Shown here piece by piece: positions 1 through 11,600 of a stretch of DNA of 64,000 nucleotides. Both the position numbers and the translations under genes were made by a program. The first letter of the stretch is position 1, and the number at the start of each line of letters is the position of its first letter. The stretch comes from Antedon mediterranea. Taxonomy: Eukaryota; Echinodermata; Crinoidea; Comatulida; Antedonidae. Where the stretch lies: NCBI RefSeq assembly GCF_964355755.1, contig NC_092671.1, forward strand, positions 16,091,501-16,155,500, written 5' to 3'. A model generated the notes under the pieces. That model did no database searches. It saw only the letters and a list, made by a program, of their open reading frames with translations, and was not told where the DNA came from.

Positions 1-43
1 CCCATTATAACATGTTAAAGGAACACATTGTGTTGTAGGTTTT

Positions 44-622
44 ATGATAGAATATTATGATAGTACTTGTTGTTGCCAACAACAAACCATGCGTTTCCAA
101 CTCTTATCCATGTCATTTATTGTCAAATGTCTTTATGGCATATATACTGTGGATATTTTAAACCATATTTCAATCAACCCTCGTCACGGTGATCATCTCA
201 TATTTGTACACCCTTTCGACCGGACAAATTCTTTAAAATACTCAATTTTCCACATATTTCCTCGTGCTGAACTACCGGTAGAAATAAGGGATTCATTAAT
301 TTTAAATACAGGTATTAAGAATTTTATAAATAAGCTTAAAATATATTTTAAGTAAGATTTTGCTATGTATTGACGATTTTTAATAATATTGTAATATATT
401 TTAATTTATTTTGATATAGTTATATATATGCATTTTCAATGTTTTTACACATTTTATTCTAAATGTTTTTTATACAATCAGTGCAATAGGAGACCTACTA
501 GATAGTGATTAAGTTTGCTTTTTAGGAATCCTGTCTCTGCCTGGTTTTGTGTGATGTTTTCTTGTTCATGTCCATGTTTTTTTATATTGTATTTTTATGA
601 GACAAAATAAATGAAATGAAAT
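44..622 (+). mobile_element. 5'-truncated non-LTR retrotransposon, ORF2 C-terminus and 3' UTR
   Basis: An open frame at 44-355 (103 codons from an internal ATG, stop at 353-355) has the look of the extreme C-terminus of a LINE reverse-transcriptase protein: an RTNSLKYSIF stretch, then LPVEIRDS, then a lysine-rich amphipathic end. LINE ORF2 proteins of the CR1/RTE/Jockey types usually end in an RTN..K.SFF...LP..IR-like pattern. About 250 bp of non-coding sequence follow, ending near 600-622 in an ATGA/AATGA microsatellite-like tail, typical of LINE 3' ends. No RT catalytic motif lies inside the window, so this is a dead 5'-truncated copy or one that starts left of the window. The clade is not assigned. 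Confidence 0.45.
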
Positions 623-1129
623 GCCACGAATGTAGAAAAACAAAGTAAGTGTTAAATGTGTAATCATACAGAAAAACAAAAAGACCCTATAGCTACTGGT
701 AGTACAGTACAGTAGTTTGGCCCAAATTATTTTGCCCAAGGCCTAGGATGTAAATTGAAAACAAAACCCTGAGTGCCTGATTGGCCGTGTCATCTTACCA
801 TCTATTGATTCTATTGTAGACTTTAAAGGTTCAAATAAAGTGCAAATCATAACAAAAGGTCCAAAACATTCAATTGTTGTTAGAGTATTTATTATGAGAA
901 TTTTATGAGAATTCAATTCTGCAAAAAGCCTATTGTGAAATATTGATGTTTTTCACATTGAATAAATTAGCCATTTGCTAGGAAATACTGAACTCAGTTT
1001 TACCTTCAAAATATATTGTTATATAATAATAATAATAATCATAATGTTAATCTGAGTGTGTAGAATAAAGTATTTTGAAATCCTTATGTATGTAAACAAG
1101 TTTGTACTAAATTTACCCATATCATGTTT

Positions 1130-4100
1130 ATTAATCATAAATAGTACAGGAAAGATATGCTCAGAATCAGTAAAAGGTTGAAAAAATTGCAACAGAATTT
1201 TTTTCACCACAATGCATTTCTATAAGGTCCCTATATGAACATACTAAAAGTCTAGAAATATCCAGGTAGTGGAAATAGGTTTTTTTAAACAAAATGGCCG
1301 CCAATGGCGAAAAATGTCTAAAAATGAACAAAAAACATATATTTTATATCTAATTACCACTTGATAGCAGTTTTTATAATGCTTTTTATATTTCTTTAGT
1401 GTCAAACATTTAAACTGCAATATACATATTAATTTAAATGCTATTTAGCAACAAAAACACACATTTAAGTATCAAGATATCACCACGGTTATAATAATAG
1501 ACAACGTAGTCCTATGCATTATAATGCAGGACTACGGTGTCTAATAAAACAGTTTATTTACATTTGTACTGTCACAACAATAGAATTATACAATCTTAGA
1601 ATCTATTAATCCATTCATTTTCATTGTCCAGTTATCATCCTCTGTCTATAGGTAGGAATTAAGCATGTGCTGATGCCGTGGTATTCGTCACAAACAGTGG
1701 TACTGGTGGTAAATTTGTCATCAATGGACACATCACGCCATTTGTAACTTTCCATCCCCCAGTCTGTGGGTTGAAGAGTACTTTCTATCCACTGCTGTAC
1801 CATGGTAATATACACGCAGGGAATGACATTTTGCAGCATTTGTTGTAGGGGGAATAGACTTTATTTCAAGTGCTGTTTTGCTTTTTGCTACTTTCTCCCA
1901 GAACGTATTCCTCCTCCATACAGTATAGCTACCAATGCCAATTCCTCTGATGCGATGGGTTCTTTTTTTTTTTGGAGACGTTTGGTTTTACAGAGTTTGT
2001 AAGCATACTACTACCCAGGTGTTAAGACTTTTTAAGACCTTTTCCTATACCAAATAGATGGGATGTAGTATCATATCCCTGGATTCCATGTATAAAAAGC
2101 AAACTAATTTTTACAGAGCTTCACACCAAGGACAGACTTTACATGCATTCACAGTGCTCCCCCATCGAGAACATACAGTATTAAATCAATGAATGAAGCA
2201 ACCGTGACAGAATATAAATTTAAGAGGAAAGAACACATGGGTCAAACCAACCATATTCATCAATAAAGAAGCAGTGCACATTCCCTCACATATACTATTT
2301 CATCATCTATGTGAGACAGTCATACACAATGCATCATTTGGTCAAAAAAAAAATCTTATACTTTTCCTGCAGCCCTCTTTTACTCCATTGACTCCATACA
2401 CACTGCTAGACTACTCAGAAACCTTCATCTCACTGCCCACTGTTTGCTACATCAAACCTCTTGGCCCGAAACAGCAACATTTCAAGACACTTATTATGTA
2501 CCATGTATGTTTGTTACGTTATGTGAAGGCAAAGTAAACTATTGTGTTTAATGGCTATAATTATGGGCCGTAAGTAAATTTGGTTTAGGAAAAGGTGTTG
2601 GTCTTAAAAATCATCACATCACAGTAGGAGTTGTATGTCAAATTCTGTAAACCAAACAGTTTCCAAAAAAAAAAGAAAACATTGCATCAGGAATTTGGCA
2701 TTGGTACCTATATATTATGGAGGGAAGTCAATGGAGACTTTAGACAGCCTCTTTTCTTTGAGAAAGTTGCAAAAAGCAAATCTATTCCCTTGCTGCAAAA
2801 TTTCATTTCGTGAGTCTTTATTACCAGGTATAGCAGTGGATAGGAAATACTCTTCAACCCACAGACTAGGGATGGAAAGTATTGATGACAAATTGACTAC
2901 CAGCACCAGAGAAACTATTAAAGTTGATTAGATGTACCTATAAATAAGGTTGTAGTAAAATGAATTGCCGTTGCAGAAAATATGGTTTGGATTGCTGCTC
3001 CACTATTTTTTAAGAATGCCACGGCATCAGCACATGCTCAATTCCCCACCAATAGATGGAGGATGAGATACTGACAAGATGAAAGTGAAATTACCGCATT
3101 TATTTGAATAAATGCCCTTGGTGGTTGATTTTTAAGGAGGGTAGTGGGGGCGTGTAATCGTCGTGAGGAGTTTATTCGGAGAGGCGTATATTTTTGTGGG
3201 TGTAATGTGGGAAACGTGTATAATCAAATAAATACACCCTTTAGATATGAACAAATACAACACCATTCAGTGAATTCTATTACAAATAGAGATGTGTTAA
3301 AATACAATATTGTGTATAATATGCATGTGGCGGGGCGTACATTCGAGGAAATAAATTCAAAATGATGTCCGATGGGAGCGGGGGAGGGGGTGCGGTGGCG
3401 TAGGTTATTCAAAATGATGTCCTATGGAGGGGGAGGGGGGAATTTATTCGATTTTTCTAAATGTAGCGTTTATCCGAATAAATACGGTAATAGATTGTGG
3501 CGCAAGGATTTTCCCGATGGGGGGGGGGAGGGGTGGAGAGCGCAGCCAGCATCAATTGGCTGGCCAATCAATGGGAGCGCACCCAGAGGTTCCGATAATA
3601 TTATACCGGTAAAGGTTAGTTTTACTCACTTTTAAAAATGAAAATCCTTGAAACAGCACTCAATGGGGTATTGTTTTATATTAGGAAATATCATCATATT
3701 GTCTACATAAAAAATAGCCAATTGTGGAGAGGGGATGGGGGGACGGACAGACTCCCTCACCCTTCCCATTTGATCTCCCATCCCTATACCCCTCCCCACT
3801 GGCACCACCAATGTTGTAATATATTGTTATAACAGTACAAATGTGAATGAACTGATTTATTAATAGACACCGTAATCCTATGTATTAAGCATAGGAAGGA
3901 CTGCGTTTTATATATTATTATAACAATAGGGATATATCTAGATACTTAAACATTTGTTTTTCGGCCATTTTCTAATTAACAGCACTTAAAATAATGTGTT
4001 TATTGTAGGTCAGATCTTCGAAATTGTAAAGAAATATATAAACCATTGTAAAAACTGTTATAAAGTGGTAATTAGATCTATCATTTATGTTTTTTTGTCC

Positions 4101-4295
4101 TTTTTTAGGAATTTTCGCCATTGGCGGCCATTTTGTTTAAAAAAACCTATTTCCCCTACTTGGATTTTTCTAGACTTTTAGTATGTTCATATAGGGACCT
4201 TATAGAAATGCACTGTGGTGAAATAAATTCTGTTGCAATTTTTTCAACCATATTTCATAGTTTTCCTGTACTAAAATTATTATTGCTAATGTTAT
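1130..4295. mobile_element. Large foldback element with degenerate inverted arms
   Basis: Two arms are reverse complements over most of their length. Matched blocks are about 1176-1590 with 3838-4250, 1610-1830 with 2810-3085, and 1850-2065 with 2560-2800. They include complementary tracts such as GGCCGCCAATGGCGAAAA near 1295 and its complement near 4110, and GTGCTGATGCCGTGG near 1668 and its complement near 3020. A central segment of about 480 bp (2070-2555) is unpaired. The right arm is interrupted by about 750 bp (3086-3835), which includes a nested MITE. The arms carry mismatches and indels, so the element is old. No transposase is recognised; short ORFs in the arms are mirror copies. Ends and target duplication are not sharply defined. 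Confidence 0.65.
3091..3490. mobile_element. MITE nested in the foldback element, G-rich interior
   Basis: The left end TTACCGCATTTATTTGAATA and the right end, complementary to TTACCGTATTTATTCGGATA, form terminal inverted repeats of about 25 bp. Further TTCGAATAAA-like motifs occur inside. The element sits in the right arm of the foldback element and has no counterpart in the left arm, so it inserted later. Its interior carries several G runs (about 3376-3395 and 3425-3440) with G-quadruplex potential. It has no coding capacity. Confidence 0.6.
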
Positions 4296-6538
4296 TAATT
4301 ATAGTCAATCAATTAGGCGTTTCCATTTAATAGCAATACAGTATGTGGATACTACTGTATGGTTTAACCACCCATGAACTACTGTACTTTCTCACAGGAT
4401 TGTGTATAGTAGTAGCAGATTACAACTCTTTGACCCACTGTTCATTGGCTGTAATCTTGAATCTTGAATTTTGATTTTAATAAAGAATACACTATGGTTA
4501 TTTCAGGAATCAGCCAAGTCTGATATTTTTCCTACTCTGATGTAAAAATTAAACACTCCATCAAAGACCTCTAGAACCCTAGGCTGGCGTTTATACTAGA
4601 CTACTAAGCTTCATGTCATCTTCCGCTTTGCCACTAAAATATACTTTTAGATAAACATAAAAAAATATCCTGATAATGGCGGTAGTCTCCCGATATTTTG
4701 TGTCATTTCCGGCAATATTCACTAGATGCTAATATCTTTTTGTTTTTGAATAGTGGCCTAATTAGTTTGAGGTAATTTCAAAATATTATAGCGCCCTCTA
4801 TATTTTGGAAATGCTTTAAAAAATCCTCTCGATTTCGAGGTTGGGAGGTCTGTACATTGAGAACACTTTGAGACAAAAATTGCAAGCAATTGTTGAGTGG
4901 AACAAGAAAACACACACACAAATAACATTATAATTACTACATATAGTACAGGTACATCATGGCTGTTGATTCCGAATTTTAAATAGGACGTCACTGAACA
5001 TTACACACTAGTGTAATATTGTCCATAGGTGCACAGTATCAGTACATTTGACAGTATAACATATTAGTATAACGCATACAACAATTGTCCTTTTGACGTA
5101 CTACTGTGTCAGTATTGATGAGTATTATGTATGAATTACTAGATTAGATTTCATTTTAACAAAAAGATTTATGCATAACACTACCTGACTGCTATGCATG
5201 TGTAAACATACACTTAACCTGTTCAACTAGAAATAATGTGAACACATGCTAAAAATACACATTATCCTTTCAATTTGACCTTTTAATTATGTTTAGAATA
5301 TTCATGTACTTTTTCACTGTAACTAATTAAACTAACAGAACAGTCAGTACTTTATTTTATTCAATGTATGTACTTAGCATTCAAGAAATTCAGAATACAC
5401 TCTTTAAAATAATGTAATTTTCACTAGAAATGGTGAACCACAATTATTTAATGACATAATAAATTACAAAGGTACCAACAATGCCAATGACGATTTAAAA
5501 AAGATTACTGTTGATTTTGTTTACTGTAATATCAAAAACTTTCCCAAAACAGTACTGTATTGGAATGATGTCAATTATTGCATACAAAATGATCCATGAG
5601 GTATTTATTACTGTAGTCAAAAATTTAATTTCGCCTTTCTTTTAAACTTACTGTACTGTACATTCATTCATACAGGACTAAGAAGTCATTACACTATAGA
5701 GCTGTTGAGTAGAAAAGTCATTCTGTTCACGTTTTAAAACATTATGATCATGCTAATGATCATGCAATAACTTCTGTCGACGATCACCCACTGATTTAAA
5801 CAGTTATTTAGGAGAAATGCAGTCGATATAACAAATTATATTTTAAATAGTTTATTTAGCACTATTTAGCAGAAACAGAACACGTAACTAAGAATATATA
5901 ACCACACCTCAAGCTTAAAGTCTAACAATCCACACCTAAGGTCATTCTTGTGGTTTTGTGTATTATTCGTTTTAAAGTACTATACTGTAAATAATAATTT
6001 TGAGAAATGTGAAAAAATCATCTTACTTTTTATTTCCAGTATTACACATCTTAATTATAGCAATTAGAAAACCCATTACAAACCCATTGAAGTACTTGCA
6101 TTGAAGTAAAGTAAAATCTTAAGAATTGTTTGAGTAGAAAAGCATTGATTATTCTATACTGTATATTAGTTTAAAGGTCAAACATTGAATTAAATTACTG
6201 TTTATTTTACTGTGTAGCTACAACAACCTATGTAGCAAACAGTGATCATCATCTCAACATAAGTAATTTTAAGTAATATTTTTTTAATAATCAGTCTGGT
6301 ATTATTGAATAAAATGTTATTTTTAAATATGCTTACTCAATTTATTTTTATATTCACACCAAAATTGAGTAATGAAAAGAAAATACTCAAATGACCACTA
6401 CAGTACTACTCTTTATTTTGGCCAATTTACTGTGTTACCTGCACAGAAAAGTAGGCCCCTATTAAATTTCAAGATCCAATGACCTGTGGAAAGTCACATG
6501 ACCAGTTTGAGGTTGTTGCCTTTGGCATTGGGCTCATC
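4296..6538. other. AT-rich interval without recognised genes
   Basis: No open frame with recognisable protein character, no RNA gene and no clear terminal repeats were found. Short TACTGTA/TACAGTA motifs recur. A small palindrome with ATGATCAT repeats lies near 5743-5765. Confidence 0.5.
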
Positions 6539-6602
6539 ATTATTAAAGTGCTCGATCCAGAGTTAACAACTTCTAACTGAGGTCTATGTGATTCTTTCGC
6601 AG
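6539..6602 (+). repeat. Stray 64-bp perfect copy of an LTR segment followed by a splice-donor motif
   Basis: These 64 bases are identical to 7366-7429 inside the 5' LTR and to the matching part of the 3' LTR. Similarity stops abruptly on both sides. The copy is followed at 6603 by GTAAGT, a consensus 5' splice site, while the LTR copy ends with TTCTTTCGCAG, a good 3' splice site. Splicing 6603-7429 out of a transcript that started upstream would join this copy to the rest of the LTR with no scar. Expression is not shown. Confidence 0.75.
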
Positions 6603-7243
6603 GTAAGTTTATGATATTTTATATTCCTTTTAACTTATATATATTATAATTATGACAATTTGTTATGTTATGTTTCATAAGGATACTGAGTTATTTCTCC
6701 AGTACCCAGATTGAAATTATTAAGTAAGAAACTGAGAGGATAAACAGAGCGAATACTGTGATCAGATGATTGTTGTTCATTTTAGAAAACAATCATTATA
6801 TTTTAAGGTTAATGCTAGATGATTAAGTTATGTATTTAGTACAGGATAGAGATAATAGCTAAATGTTTATACTTTCATTTTATGTCAATATAATGTAACG
6901 AATTATTAGGCTCAATAGCTATTAGAGGCCCTGTTAACAAAAAGAGTATATACAGTACAGTGTATAGGGTTAATGACCTTGCCATTAATTGCTGTGGTAT
7001 GTAAGGCTCTGCTAGTGGAACTGGCCGTTACTATGGTAACCAAGGTAGTGAGTCATTGTTGCACTGATAACTACACCCAGGGTACCAATTTAGAATTGGG
7101 TTTTATAACTATGCTGGTTTCCTTATTTAGAAATCACATATGCTAGTGTAGAGTTGTATACACTGATAAGATGACCTTAAATTAATGTATCATGTTTTTG
7201 GTTTAATTCAGTCAGATAATTCAATCAATAATTAACGAGTTTA

Positions 7244-7453
7244 TGTAGAGATTATTTAGTTAGTTATTAAACATAATGTTTGGTAAAGGACCAATAGCTA
7301 GATTGATGTATTAGTTAAATTGTTTCATGTGTTAACACTCGTCATTATGATTGTAGTGTGTTAAGATTATTAAAGTGCTCGATCCAGAGTTAACAACTTC
7401 TAACTGAGGTCTATGTGATTCTTTCGCAGTCGAATATCCTGAACCGTAAAATC
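7244..7453 (+). repeat. 5' long terminal repeat
   Basis: It starts with TGTAGAG and is identical to 13336-13545; the shared stretch extends three bases further left (TTA) and two bases further right, which may be chance. The primer-binding site begins at 7454, which sets the right end. The LTR holds an ATTAAAG tract that may serve as a poly(A) signal and the 3' splice-like TTCTTTCGCAG ending at 7429. It does not end in the usual CA. Confidence 0.85.
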
Positions 7454-7471
7454 TGGCGATCCTGCCAGGAC
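7454..7471 (+). promoter_or_regulatory. Primer-binding site for minus-strand synthesis, tRNA-Arg-like
   Basis: TGGCGATCCTGCCAGGAC starts right at the end of the 5' LTR. TGG complements the tRNA CCA tail, and the rest resembles the complement of metazoan tRNA-Arg 3' ends, which often read ...CAGG...TCGCCA. The assignment to arginine is inferred from general tRNA knowledge and was not checked against this genome. Confidence 0.7.
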
Positions 7472-7492
7472 TATTCTGACAGAAAGATAAAC

Positions 7493-8656
7493 ATGGACCT
7501 CCAGACACTGGAGAGAGAAGTGAAGGATTGCTTGTATAAGCTAACCCTTCCTCAGCTAAAAGAGGTGGCTGGGGCAATCAAACAGGATGCAGGAATTGCA
7601 GACAAGCCAATCCGGGCAGTGTTAAAACATATTCTAAGATACCTCGAGAGCGAGGAGGTAGAGGCGCTCGAGGATGGAGGTGAGAGCGTCCTGTTGGTGG
7701 TAAGAACAAAAATGGAAGAGTTTAGAACATCCCCAACAAGCTCAACCGAAACCGAAACCACACGACCATTGCCGTCATCTATTGAGATGTTTAAAAGAGA
7801 ATTAAAGATAAAGGGACAGATTGGGTCTACTGGACAAACTGACAAACTATCCTATTTAAGCGTGATGAGACAGATAGAAGACAGTCTCACCCGTGGTTAC
7901 AACCGTAGCGCCATTTTAAATGCTGTAACTATGGCTGTAACAAGTGGAACTCCACTCCGAGGCTATCTAGAAAGTCGACCAGAAATGAGCCTAGCTCAAC
8001 TCAGACGAGTCCTACGGTCCCATTTTAAGGAAGGAGATGCATTGGACTCTTACCAACAACTATCTGCCGCTTACCAACAGCCAGATGAATCGGCCCAAGA
8101 GTTCGTTGTCAGAGCTATGAATCTCCGTCAAAAGGTGAGGTTTTCATCCAATGAGGAAGGGGCACCACTGATGTATGATGATCAATTGTTGAGAAGCACG
8201 TTCCTCCAAACACTGCAGACAGGTCTTAGAGGAAACTTGCGCATTGAGATGAGAGAGCACCTTCAGGAACCCAATATCTCAGATGAAGACCTCCTTGAGA
8301 GACTAGCCAGAGTGGAAAACCTCGAAGATAAACGGAAACAGAAACAATGTACATCAAATACTGTAAAGGTTGCCAGTGCAACCGTTACCACATCTTCGCC
8401 CAGTGATGAAATCAAGATGCTGGTAGAAGGTTTGAAGACACTACAGGCAAGTGTTTCCGCTTTACAGGGAGTTGTACAACACACAAACAAAGGTAGACGG
8501 AAGTCAAGAGGAAGAGGATGTAACAGTTGCAAGCAGGACGGTAAGGGAGATGATTGTAGGCATTGTTACAAGTGTGGAGGTGACAACCATTTCGCTAGGG
8601 CTTGCACCACCAACCAGGGAAACGGACCCCGATCATCCCAACGGGACTTGGAATGA
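7493..8656 (+). CDS. gag: Gag polyprotein of the LTR retrotransposon
   Basis: A 387-residue capsid/nucleocapsid protein that packages element RNA in cytoplasmic particles. The chosen ATG at 7493 has a strong context (A at -3, G at +4). The same frame is open upstream to an ATG at 7415, but that lies inside the LTR and before the primer-binding site. The first 70 residues are predicted to be helical and acidic ([20 protein letters not shown]). A long helical capsid-like region with [14 protein letters not shown] follows. A single CCHC knuckle, [14 protein letters not shown], occupies about residues 358-371, just after a basic Lys/Arg/Cys segment. The frame ends at TGA 8654-8656, inside the start of the pol frame, and the -1 slippery heptamer lies 31 bases before that stop codon. 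Confidence 0.92.
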   Translation: MDLQTLEREVKDCLYKLTLPQLKEVAGAIKQDAGIADKPIRAVLKHILRYLESEEVEALEDGGESVLLVVRTKMEEFRTSPTSSTETETTRPLPSSIEMFKRELKIKGQIGSTGQTDKLSYLSVMRQIEDSLTRGYNRSAILNAVTMAVTSGTPLRGYLESRPEMSLAQLRRVLRSHFKEGDALDSYQQLSAAYQQPDESAQEFVVRAMNLRQKVRFSSNEEGAPLMYDDQLLRSTFLQTLQTGLRGNLRIEMREHLQEPNISDEDLLERLARVENLEDKRKQKQCTSNTVKVASATVTTSSPSDEIKMLVEGLKTLQASVSALQGVVQHTNKGRRKSRGRGCNSCKQDGKGDDCRHCYKCGGDNHFARACTTNQGNGPRSSQRDLE

Positions 8657-8658
8657 TC
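8617..8658 (+). promoter_or_regulatory. Programmed -1 ribosomal frameshift signal between gag and pol
   Basis: The heptamer GGGAAAC at 8617-8623 is phased in the gag frame exactly as X XXY YYZ (G, then codons GGA and AAC). A 7-nt spacer follows. GATCAT at 8631-8636 can then pair with ATGATC at 8653-8658, enclosing a small TCCC/GGGA hairpin. After slippage the next codon is CGG at 8623 in the pol frame. GGGAAAC is an established -1 slippery site in several retroviruses. The signal explains how pol, which lies one base back from gag, is expressed. Confidence 0.8.
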
Positions 8659-11600
8659 GTAGAAAAACCCAACATGTCCCCTAACTCCAAGAAGCGTGAG
8701 ATAGAGGTGGCCAAAGGTGATCACATGTATCAAGGCCAGTCTGGGATTGATCACTCGAAAGGAAGTCACAGTAACCAGTCGAAGTTTGATCCAGAAAAGA
8801 AGCACCAAATTAGCCACCTCACACCTGGGCAACACCTAAGATTAGTCAACCTCATAGGTAGACGATGCACTGTCAAATGCAAATTAAACGGGAACATTGA
8901 AGAGGTTCTATGGGACACAGGTTCTCAAGTGTCGATAGTGTCTCAGACATGGTGGAAGACAAATTGCCAAGGTGAACCGCTGAGGAATTTAAGGGAGCTT
9001 TTGCAATCAGATCTCAAACTTACTGCTGCAAATGGTACTGATATACCTTATATAGGATGGCTTTCTCTGAAATTTCAACTTTTATCTATTAATAATAATG
9101 ATACCTCAACATTTTCTACTTTAGTACCAGTCTTAGTAACAGCTGATGAACTTCCACAACCAATCATTGGCTACAACGTAATCAAGGAAATTGTACAAAT
9201 TGAGCAACCAGAACTTGTTAGGACAGTAAAAACATCATTTTCAAAATGTAATAACATCAAAGCTCAGAAGTTAATTTCAATGATGCGAAATTCCGATCCT
9301 ACAGATTTTTGCAATATATATTCAGGAAATTTGGTACATGAGGTCCCAGCGAAACAGACAACGTTCATACGAGTTAGAGCTATAACTGGTCCTATCCAGG
9401 AGAAGATGATGGTGATAATTGAACCATTACTTGAACCACATCTCCCCGATGGATTAGAAGTCAACGAAAATGTAGTAGAGCTAACATGCCGTCCCTGTAA
9501 TGATATCAGAGTCTCAGTTACCAACAAAACGGACCAAAATTTGATAATTCCCAAGAAGACCTTATTGGGGAAGTTACAACTTGTGAGAGCTATCTATCGA
9601 GGTGTGTTCGAAGCTGGAAGCGATGAAGTTGTGCCAACAGTAGGGGTACAGACGGCCAGAGTAGATGTGACGCCAGAAATCAATACTAGAAACTGGAAGT
9701 CTCAACTTGACTTGAGTCATCTAAGTTGCGATCAACAGCATATAGTAAATCAGATGCTTGACGAAGAATCCAATAGTTTCTCCCACGGTGAGCAAGACAT
9801 GGGTTCGATACCAAGCCTACAAATGAAGATTAACTTACTCGATAACATCCCAGTCCAGAAGACGTATCAGTCCATACCAAGACCTCTTTTTCAGGAAGTC
9901 AAAGACTACCTTACTGATTTAATTGATCGAGGGTGGGTCGTCAAATCCAAATCTCCGTATGCATCACCCGTCGTGTGCGTTCGTAAGAAGGATGGAGGAC
10001 TTCGTTTATGCATTGATTATCGGGAGTTAAACCGCAAGACGATCCCTGATTGCCAACCTATTCCCCGAATTCAAGACGTTCTCGACAGCCTTGGTGGGAA
10101 CCGCTGGTTTAGTACCCTTGATCAAGGAAAGGCGTACCATCAAGGATATATGACAACCGATAGCAGACCACTCACCGCTTTTGTAACACCTTGGGGTCTT
10201 CATGAATGGGTCCGAATACCTTTTGGACTCAAGAATGCCCCAGCTGCATACCAACGATGCATGGAAGACGCATTAGAAGGTCTAAACCACCAAATCTGTG
10301 AGGTCTACCTAGACGATATTATTGTTTATGGGAAGACATTCGAAGAACATCAAATCAACCTACAGAAAGTACTAAAACGTATACAAGAAAAAGGAATGAA
10401 ATTAAAACCTGCCAAATGCAAACTGTTTCAATCTGAAGTGAAGTACTTGGGGAAAATCATTAGCCACGAAGGCTACCGGCCTGACCCTCGAGACACCGAA
10501 GCATTATACACCTTGAAGTCCAACATTCCTCGGACTGTAGGGGAAGTAAGAAAACTGCTAGGATTTACGGGATATTACCGTCGGTATCTTAGGGACTACT
10601 CCAAGCGAGCCAAACCATTATTTGTGCTGCTAACTCAAGCTGGTACTACTACAAAGAATAACCAATCAACCAATAAAAAGAACCAGAGAAAGAAACAGAA
10701 GAAACACAGTAATAGAAAGGACAACGGACAAGTTCCATCTTCAACTCCCATAACATGGCTCCCAGAGTACCAACAAATAGTTGATTCATTCATTGACGAG
10801 TTAAGCCGAGCTCCGATTATGGCATTTCCTGATTTTGAGAGACCGTTTGAGCTGCATACAGATGCCTCACAAGATGGACTTGGTGCGGTCTTATATCAAC
10901 GCCAAGATGGAGTACTACGAGTCATAGGATACGGATCTCGTTCCCTTACACCAGGGGAAAAGAATTATCACCTTCACTCAGGCAAGCTGGAATTCCTAGC
11001 TCTGAAGTGGGCCATAACTAGTCACTTCAGAGATTACCTATCCTTTGCAAAGTCATTTACCGTTTATACGGACAACAATCCTCTAACTTACATACTAACC
11101 ACTGCCAAATTGAATGCCGTAGGTCATAGATGGGTTGCAGAACTTGCAGACTTTAATTTTACCATTAAATACAGGCCAGGTCGCAACAACGAAGATGCAG
11201 ATGTACTATCAAGAATTCCGATGTCACCCAGTGAATTTGATCAATGTACTGAAGAAATTTCACCATTGGTAATGGATGCTGTTGTTCAAGGTATTGCAAT
11301 ACAACAAACAGCTGACTTTGCTTACATCAATCATATCGTTACCGATCATGTGCATATACAGGACCAACCATTTGGCATCACACCGAACCTATCTACATTA
11401 TCAATTGCGGAAGTACGTTTGGCTCAAGAAGATGACCCTGCCCTTGCAAGATTCCGAGAATACAAAACCAAAGGTAGATGGCCCACTAGATCCGAGCGCA
11501 CCAATGAGATTCCTGAAACCAGGACCCTGATGCGGGAGTGGAGTAAAATCAATCTTGATAAAGATGGTATTCTTCGCCGGACGACGAAGACTAGGACACA

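Noticed and set aside
6539-6602. Solo LTR of a second element
   Set aside because: Only 64 bp match, with sharp ends inside the LTR on both sides; the LTR termini are absent.
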